Of a DNA stretch of 64,000 nucleotides, positions 58,492 to 64,000 are shown in pieces (within the stretch, counting starts at the first letter, position 1; each line of letters opens with the position of its first letter). The DNA comes from Mycolicibacterium aurum (GTDB taxonomy: Bacteria; Actinomycetota; Actinomycetes; Mycobacteriales; Mycobacteriaceae). The translations under genes were made by a program, and so were the position numbers. The stretch is from assembly GCA_900078775.1 (NCBI GenBank), contig LT549889.1:62001-126000 (forward strand). Reading direction: 5' to 3'. The notes beneath the pieces were generated by a model. The model searched no databases, was not told where the DNA came from, and was given only the letters and a program-made list of their open reading frames with translations.

Positions 58492-58607
58492 CCCGCGTCC
58501 ACAACCGCACTAACCACCACCTGTGGCGGGCACTCCTGTGCACGTCACGACCGCCCTGTGACGAGCGTCCGCGCCCGTCACAGATGAACACAGAAGGATC
58601 GCAAGCC

Positions 58608-58721
58608 GTGAAGGTGAACCCGAGCGTCAAGCCGATCTGCGACAAGTGCAGGGTGATCCGCCGGCATGGGCGGGTCATGGTGATCTGCTCTGACCCCCGC
58701 CACAAGCAGCGGCAGGGCTAG
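58608..58721 (+). CDS. rpmJ: 50S ribosomal protein L36
   Basis: A 37-aa reading frame starts at GTG 58608 ([20 protein letters not shown] as the first 20 residues) and ends at TAG 58721. It has the zinc-type CxxC, Cys and His residues of L36 ([14 protein letters not shown]). AGAAGGA lies upstream. Its place between infA and rpsM is the conserved order. Confidence 0.96.
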
Positions 58722-58783
58722 GTCTCGAACTTCGAGGCTGAACCAGCACCACCCACAACTGAATGCAGACCTCCCAGTACCAC

Positions 58784-58818
58784 TGAGCGGCTGGATCTTT
58801 TAGAAGATGAGCCGCTCA
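58784..58818 (+). other. Hairpin in the rpsM operon leader
   Basis: TGAGCGGCT (58784-58792) pairs with AGCCGCTCA (58810-58818), with an inner stem ATCTT/AAGAT and a TTAG loop, separated by a small bulge. It lies in the 210-bp gap between rpmJ and rpsM, which has no gene. It may be a terminator after rpmJ or a regulatory leader. Confidence 0.55.
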
Positions 58819-58931
58819 ATCACGTCCGGCACGGAGGCCGGACCCCACCGACGAGGACTTGGCCGAGGAGCCATGACCCAGCGGGAACGGACTGGGAACA
58901 GACCTCCGCATAGAAAAGGAAACACTGCCTG

Positions 58932-59306
58932 ATGGCACGTCTCATGGGCGTTGATCTCCCGCGCGACAAGCGCATGGAGATCGCGCTGACCTACATCTAC
59001 GGCGTCGGCCGTACCCGCTCCCAGGAGATCCTGGAAGCCACCGGCATCAGCCGGGACCTGCGCACCAAGGACCTGACCGATGATCAGGTAGCCCAGCTGC
59101 GCGACTACATCGAAGGCAACCTCAAGGTCGAGGGTGACCTGCGCCGCGAGGTTCAGGCCGATATCCGTCGCAAGATCGAGATCGGCTGCTACCAGGGCCT
59201 GCGCCACCGTCGCGGCCTGCCCGTGCGTGGACAGCGCACCAAGACCAATGCGCGTACCCGCAAGGGCCCGAAGCGCACCATCGCCGGCAAGAAGAAGGCC
59301 AGGTAA
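58932..59306 (+). CDS. rpsM: 30S ribosomal protein S13
   Basis: The 124-aa protein begins [20 protein letters not shown], has the helix-two-turn-helix, and ends in the basic tail [17 protein letters not shown] that contacts tRNA in the head of the 30S subunit. It is the first gene of the alpha operon rpsM-rpsK-rpsD-rpoA-rplQ. Confidence 0.97.
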   Translation: MARLMGVDLPRDKRMEIALTYIYGVGRTRSQEILEATGISRDLRTKDLTDDQVAQLRDYIEGNLKVEGDLRREVQADIRRKIEIGCYQGLRHRRGLPVRGQRTKTNARTRKGPKRTIAGKKKAR

Positions 59307-59312
59307 CCCCGG

Positions 59313-59729
59313 ATGGCACAGGCAAAGAAGGGCGGCACGTCCGCCAAGAAGGGTCAGAAGACCCGCCGCAGGGAAAAGAAGAACGTCCCGCACGGCGCTG
59401 CTCACATCAAGAGCACCTTCAACAACACCATCGTCTCGATCACCGATCCCCAGGGCAACGTCATCGCCTGGGCATCGTCGGGTCACGTCGGCTTCAAGGG
59501 TTCGCGCAAGTCGACCCCGTTCGCCGCACAGCTCGCCGCCGAGAACGCTGCCCGCAAGGCGCAGGAGCACGGCGTCAAGAAGGTCGACGTCTTCGTGAAG
59601 GGCCCGGGCTCGGGCCGCGAGACCGCGATCCGTTCGCTGCAGGCCGCCGGCCTCGAGGTCGGCGCGATCTCCGACGTCACACCGCAGCCGCACAACGGCT
59701 GCCGTCCGCCCAAGCGGCGCCGGGTCTAG
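59313..59729 (+). CDS. rpsK: 30S ribosomal protein S11
   Basis: The 138-aa protein has [19 protein letters not shown], the signature [20 protein letters not shown] and the end [18 protein letters not shown]. It forms part of the 30S platform. It is 6 bp downstream of rpsM with a lysine-rich start. Confidence 0.97.
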   Translation: MAQAKKGGTSAKKGQKTRRREKKNVPHGAAHIKSTFNNTIVSITDPQGNVIAWASSGHVGFKGSRKSTPFAAQLAAENAARKAQEHGVKKVDVFVKGPGSGRETAIRSLQAAGLEVGAISDVTPQPHNGCRPPKRRRV

Positions 59730-59743
59730 GGAGGATTTAGAAA

Positions 59744-60349
59744 ATGGCTCGTTATACCGGACCCGCGACCCGCAAGTCGCGTCGCCTCGGCGTCGACCTC
59801 ATCGGCGGCGATCAGTCCTTCGAGAAGCGCCCCTACCCGCCCGGCCAGCACGGCCGCGCGCGGATCAAGGAGAGCGAATACCGCACCCAGCTGCAGGAGA
59901 AGCAGAAGGCTCGCTTCACCTACGGCGTCATGGAGAAGCAGTTCCGTAAGTACTACGAAGAGGCCAACCGCCAGTCCGGCAAGACCGGCGAGAACCTGCT
60001 GCAGATCCTGGAAAGCCGCCTGGACAACGTCGTCTACCGGGCCGGCCTGGCCCGCACCCGACGGATGGCTCGCCAGCTGGTCAGCCACGGCCACTTCCTG
60101 GTCAACGGTGTGAAGGTCGACATTCCGAGCTACCGGGTGTCGCAGTACGACATCATCGATATCAAGGAAAAGTCGATCAACACCCTCCCGTTCGAGGCTG
60201 CACGTCAGGCCGCGGGCGAGCGCCCGATCCCGGGCTGGCTGCAGGTCGTCGGCGAGCGTCAGCGCATCCTGGTGCACCAGCTCCCCGAGCGCGCCCAGAT
60301 CCAGGTGCCGCTGGCCGAGCAGCTCATCGTCGAGTTCTACTCGAAGTAA
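59744..60349 (+). CDS. rpsD: 30S ribosomal protein S4
   Basis: The 201-aa protein starts MARYTGPATRKSRRLGVDL and has the S4 RNA-binding domain (LESRLDNVVYRAGLARTRRM, ARQLVSHGHFLVNG). It initiates 30S assembly and in other bacteria represses its own operon by binding leader mRNA. GGAGG lies 10 bp upstream. No zinc-type CxxC appears, so it is the zinc-free form. Confidence 0.97.
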   Translation: MARYTGPATRKSRRLGVDLIGGDQSFEKRPYPPGQHGRARIKESEYRTQLQEKQKARFTYGVMEKQFRKYYEEANRQSGKTGENLLQILESRLDNVVYRAGLARTRRMARQLVSHGHFLVNGVKVDIPSYRVSQYDIIDIKEKSINTLPFEAARQAAGERPIPGWLQVVGERQRILVHQLPERAQIQVPLAEQLIVEFYSK

Positions 60350-61480
<1,131 letters not shown>

Positions 61481-61555
61481 ACCCACCAGGGTCTGAAGAG
61501 AATCGTCCCGGTCCTACCTGATACGGGGACCGGCCCCACTTAGGAGATAGTCGCA

Positions 61556-62077
61556 ATGCCCAAGCCCACCAAGGGTCCTCGCCTCGGCGGGTCGTCCTCG
61601 CACCAGAAGGCGCTGCTGGCCAACCTGGCCACCGCGCTGTTCGAGCACGGCCGGATCAAGACCACTGAGCCGAAGGCCCGGGCGTTGCGTCCGTACGCCG
61701 AGAAGCTGATCACCCACGCCAAGAAGGGCCAGCTGCACAACCGGCGTGAGGTCATGAAGAAGATCCGCGACAAGGACGTGGTGCACGCCCTGTTCGCCGA
61801 GATCGGACCCTTCTTCGCCGACCGCGAGGGCGGCTACACCCGGATCATCAAGGTCGAGAACCGTAAGGGCGACAACGCCCCCATGGCGGTCATCGAGCTG
61901 GTCCGGGAGAAGACCGTGACCTCCGAGGCCAATCGTGCGCGCCGTGCGGACGCCGCGCAGAAGGTTGCGGCCGCGGCCGCACCGCAGGCCGCTGTCGAGC
62001 CCGAGGCCACCGAAGGCCCGACGGCTGACGAGGCCACCGAGGCTCCCGCTGAGGAAGCCAAGTCTGACGACAAGTAG
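61556..62077 (+). CDS. rplQ: 50S ribosomal protein L17
   Basis: The 173-aa protein starts [20 protein letters not shown]; the L17 core ends near residue 120 ([11 protein letters not shown]) and is followed by an Ala/Glu/Pro-rich, acidic tail typical of mycobacterial L17. AGGAG precedes the ATG. It is the last ribosomal gene; a 16-bp hairpin starts 10 bp after its stop. Confidence 0.96.
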   Translation: MPKPTKGPRLGGSSSHQKALLANLATALFEHGRIKTTEPKARALRPYAEKLITHAKKGQLHNRREVMKKIRDKDVVHALFAEIGPFFADREGGYTRIIKVENRKGDNAPMAVIELVREKTVTSEANRARRADAAQKVAAAAAPQAAVEPEATEGPTADEATEAPAEEAKSDDK

Positions 62078-62084
62078 TCATCCC

Positions 62085-63014
62085 ATGAACATGCCCGTCA
62101 CCGATTCCGGTGGCGGGCATGTTCAGTTTCCCGTCGCTGCGCTCGCCCAGGGTCAATCTCCCGTCGCTGCGCTCGCCCAGGTCCGCTTACGCCTGGACGT
62201 CGCCTACGACGGCACCGACTTCGCCGGCTGGGCCACCCAGGCCGGGCAGCGCACCGTCGCCGGCATGCTGGAGGAGGCCCTGTCCACGGTGTTCCGCACA
62301 CCGGTGGTGCTGCGGGCCGCCGGGCGCACCGATGCCGGGGTGCACGCCACCGGCCAGGTGGCGCACGTCGACATCCCCGACGAGGCGCTGGCCCACGCCT
62401 TCCCGCGGACCCCACGCCCGCCGGAGGAGCCCGAGTTCCTGCCGCTGGTGCGCCGGCTGGCCCGATTTGTGCCCGAGGACGCCCGGGTGCTGGCCATCCG
62501 CCGGGCCCCGGCCGGTTTCGACGCCCGCTTCTCGGCGCTGCGCCGGCACTACGAATACCGGCTCAGCACAGCGCCGTACGGGGCCACCCCGCAGCAGGTT
62601 CGGTTCGTCACCCCGTGGACACGGCCGCTGGACGTGGACGCGATGGCGGCCGCCTCGAAGCGGCTGATCGGCCTGCACGACTTCGCCGCCTTCTGCAAGC
62701 ACCGCGACGGCGCCACCACCATCCGGGAGATGCAGCGACTGGACTGGGTGCGCGACGGTGACCGGATCACCGCGCACGTCAGCGCCGACGCCTTCTGCTG
62801 GAACATGGTGCGCTCGTTGGTCGGGGCGCTGCTGGCGGTCGGGGAGGGGCGTCGGGACGCGGACTGGTGCGCGGCCCTGCTGGACGCGTCCAAACGGTCC
62901 AGCGATTTCGCGGCGGCCCCGGCCCGCGGCCTCACGCTGGTCGGGGTGGACTACCCGGCCGACGCGGATCTCGCCGCGCGCACCGTGATCACCCGCGACC
63001 TGCGCACCCTCTGA
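62085..63014 (+). CDS. truA: tRNA pseudouridine(38-40) synthase
   Basis: The 309-aa protein has the catalytic Asp in [17 protein letters not shown], the family start [15 protein letters not shown] and the C-terminal [17 protein letters not shown]. It makes pseudouridine in the tRNA anticodon arm. No start codon exists in frame after 62091, so the first ~36 residues, including the PVAALAQ repeat, must be translated from ATG 62085 or 62091; family homology begins only near residue 34. Convergent with the cutinase, 14 bp away. Confidence 0.93.
   Translation: MNMPVTDSGGGHVQFPVAALAQGQSPVAALAQVRLRLDVAYDGTDFAGWATQAGQRTVAGMLEEALSTVFRTPVVLRAAGRTDAGVHATGQVAHVDIPDEALAHAFPRTPRPPEEPEFLPLVRRLARFVPEDARVLAIRRAPAGFDARFSALRRHYEYRLSTAPYGATPQQVRFVTPWTRPLDVDAMAAASKRLIGLHDFAAFCKHRDGATTIREMQRLDWVRDGDRITAHVSADAFCWNMVRSLVGALLAVGEGRRDADWCAALLDASKRSSDFAAAPARGLTLVGVDYPADADLAARTVITRDLRTL
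62087..62124 (+). terminator. Terminator-like hairpin overlapping the truA start
   Basis: GAACATGCCCGTCACC (62087-62102) pairs with 62109-62124 (15 Watson-Crick pairs and one G-U) around a 6-base loop, followed by only a short T-run. It begins 10 bp after the rplQ stop. Both possible truA start codons (62085 and 62091) lie at the foot of or inside the stem. Confidence 0.7.
62130..62181 (+). repeat. 22-bp direct repeat at the truA 5' end
   Basis: CCCGTCGCTGCGCTCGCCCA plus GG occurs at 62130-62151 and again at 62160-62181, a 30-bp period. In frame it gives PVAALAQ twice. Its CGTCGCTGCGCTCG core resembles short elements often scattered in mycobacterial intergenic DNA. Confidence 0.85.
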
Positions 63015-63028
63015 ACCGGGCGGCGCCG

Positions 63029-63718
63029 CTAGATGCGCGGTGCCACGAAGTCGGCGGCCTGGTTGACCATGCCGGCGCTGATGTAGGCCGGGGCCAGATG
63101 ATCGGCCCAGTAGTCCTGCCAGTTCTCCGGATCGGTGGGGTTGCAGATCGGGTCGTCACCGTGGCACAGCTCGATGGTGCGTCCCTGATACAGCGGATTG
63201 AAGTTCGCGATCGGGCCCACCCACGCGATTCCGTTGCCGAACAAGGCAACCGCGGCGATCTTCTGGTCGGCGCCGGGCGGCAGCGGCCGCTTGAAGCCGA
63301 AGGCGGCGAACGGCACGGCCAGCACGACGTCGGTGACGGCCGCGCCGAGCGAGTAGCCGCCCAGCACCAGCCGGGTGCCGGGGCAGTTGTCCATCATGTA
63401 CTGCACCCGGCCGCTCATGTCATTGGCGCCGATATCGATCTCGGTGTCCGCGGGGTAGCGCACCGCGTACAGCGCGACGTTCTTGCCCGTCTTGGAGCGC
63501 AGTGCGCTGACCAGAGCGTTACCGATCTGCCCGGGGCCCGCGGACTCGTTGCGGCCGCGCGCGAAGATCAGCTCGGCGTCGGGGCAGGAGACCGCTCCCG
63601 CCGCCGGTAGCAGCGCGGGCGTGGTCACTGTGGATGTGGTCAGGGCGGCCAGCACGATCAGTACTGCAGATGCCAGCGAGGTGAACCGGCGGCCCCGACT
63701 CCTCGACGTCAAGATCAC
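63029..63718 (-). CDS. Secreted cutinase-like serine esterase (CULP)
   Basis: The 229-aa protein has a signal peptide (residues about 1-42, RRFTSLASAVLIVLAALTTS then AGAVSCPD), the cutinase nucleophile motif GGYSLGAAV, catalytic Asp in CHGDDPICNP and His in YWADHLAPAY, and paired Cys. It is an exported alpha/beta-hydrolase acting on lipids or esters. In M. tuberculosis cutinases (Rv3451, Rv3452) also follow truA, so the arrangement is conserved. Confidence 0.93.
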   Translation of the reverse strand: MILTSRSRGRRFTSLASAVLIVLAALTTSTVTTPALLPAAGAVSCPDAELIFARGRNESAGPGQIGNALVSALRSKTGKNVALYAVRYPADTEIDIGANDMSGRVQYMMDNCPGTRLVLGGYSLGAAVTDVVLAVPFAAFGFKRPLPPGADQKIAAVALFGNGIAWVGPIANFNPLYQGRTIELCHGDDPICNPTDPENWQDYWADHLAPAYISAGMVNQAADFVAPRI

Positions 63719-63783
63719 CGCACCGATTGTAGCCGCCGGAATTGACGGCTATGTTGCGAAGTTTCGCTTTCCGAGGGCCGTGA

Positions 63784-64000
63784 TCACCGCACCCGGGCGG
63801 CGGCGAACTCCGCGCCCTGCTCGATGAACCCACCGCCGATGTAGCCGTCCTGCAGATGGTTCTGCCAGTCGCTGGCCAGCTCGGCGATACTCGCCGGCCG
63901 GGCGTTGGAGCACACCGGGTCGGTGCCGTTGCACAGGTCGATGGTGCGGTCCCGGTAGACCGGGGAGATGCCGTCGACCCCCAGCCGGTTCGAGAAATTG
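63784..64000 (-). CDS. Cutinase-like serine esterase, C-terminal part (cut by window edge)
   Basis: The minus-strand frame from the window edge to TGA at 63784 encodes about 71 residues that match the end of the neighbouring cutinase: SPVYRDRTIDLCNGTDPVCS with the catalytic Asp region, then WQNHLQDGYIGGGFIEQGAE with the His. The nucleophile half lies outside the window. It is a second tandem cutinase reading in the same direction, 65 bp upstream of the first. Confidence 0.85.
   Translation of the reverse strand, partial: NFSNRLGVDGISPVYRDRTIDLCNGTDPVCSNARPASIAELASDWQNHLQDGYIGGGFIEQGAEFAAARVR

Overview
The window is high-GC actinobacterial DNA, and its gene content and order point to a fast-growing Mycobacterium (Mycolicibacterium). 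It holds F420-type LLM oxidoreductases, a DosR/DosT-like dormancy system with many of its classic regulon members (HspX, Hrp1, Acg-type nitroreductases, the Rv2004c, Rv2029c, Rv2030c and Rv2629 families, a WS/DGAT, many Usp proteins), and the infA-rpmJ-rpsM-rpsK-rpsD-rpoA-rplQ-truA-cutinase order seen in M. tuberculosis Rv3462c-Rv3451. No tRNA, rRNA, IS element, integrase or CRISPR array was seen.

Layout. (1) 1-6349: a GAF histidine kinase/NarL-type regulator pair, a HAD hydrolase and the valine-catabolic operon mmsA-fadE9-mmsB. (2) 6533-9885: rmlB-rmlC (dTDP-rhamnose synthesis) and two tandem LLM oxidoreductases of the Rv3463 type. (3) 9943-58005: about 48 kb of hypoxia/dormancy genes lying between the Rv3463-like genes and infA, which are neighbours in M. 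tuberculosis. (4) 58270-64000: infA, rpmJ, the alpha ribosomal operon with rpoA, truA, and two cutinases (the second cut by the window edge).

The 48-kb region looks like one regulatory unit. About a dozen good matches to the DosR site (GGGAC/GGGCC, four bases, G[TG]CCC) lie in front of its transcription units, singly or in pairs, mostly between divergent genes. The regulator dosR (57355-58005) is at the right end with two boxes in front of it; a DosT-like heme kinase lies 29 kb to the left in a Rv2030c-like/pfkB/kinase operon. Outputs are: protein protection and ribosome hibernation (HspX, a RafH/Rv0079-type HPF protein, two Rv1738-like proteins); seven universal stress proteins; transport (SulP, CtpF-like P2 ATPase, a P1B-5-type metal ATPase fused to hemerythrin); redox and fermentation (a complete group 3b-like NiFe hydrogenase with its protease, nitroreductases, flavin and deazaflavin proteins, an alcohol dehydrogenase); carbon (PfkB, acetyl-CoA synthetase-like enzyme, 2-oxoacid dehydrogenase E1/E2 with a private acyl carrier protein); and storage lipid (WS/DGAT). 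A second signalling module, a cyclic-nucleotide-domain histidine kinase next to a receiver-FAD-oxidoreductase fusion, sits at the left end.

Most notable: the compact DosR island itself, the receiver-flavoenzyme signalling pair, the ACS-E1-E2-ACP operon without E3, a frameshift that splits the Rv2030c-like gene inside its PRPP loop, and small tandem repeats that run over stop codons.
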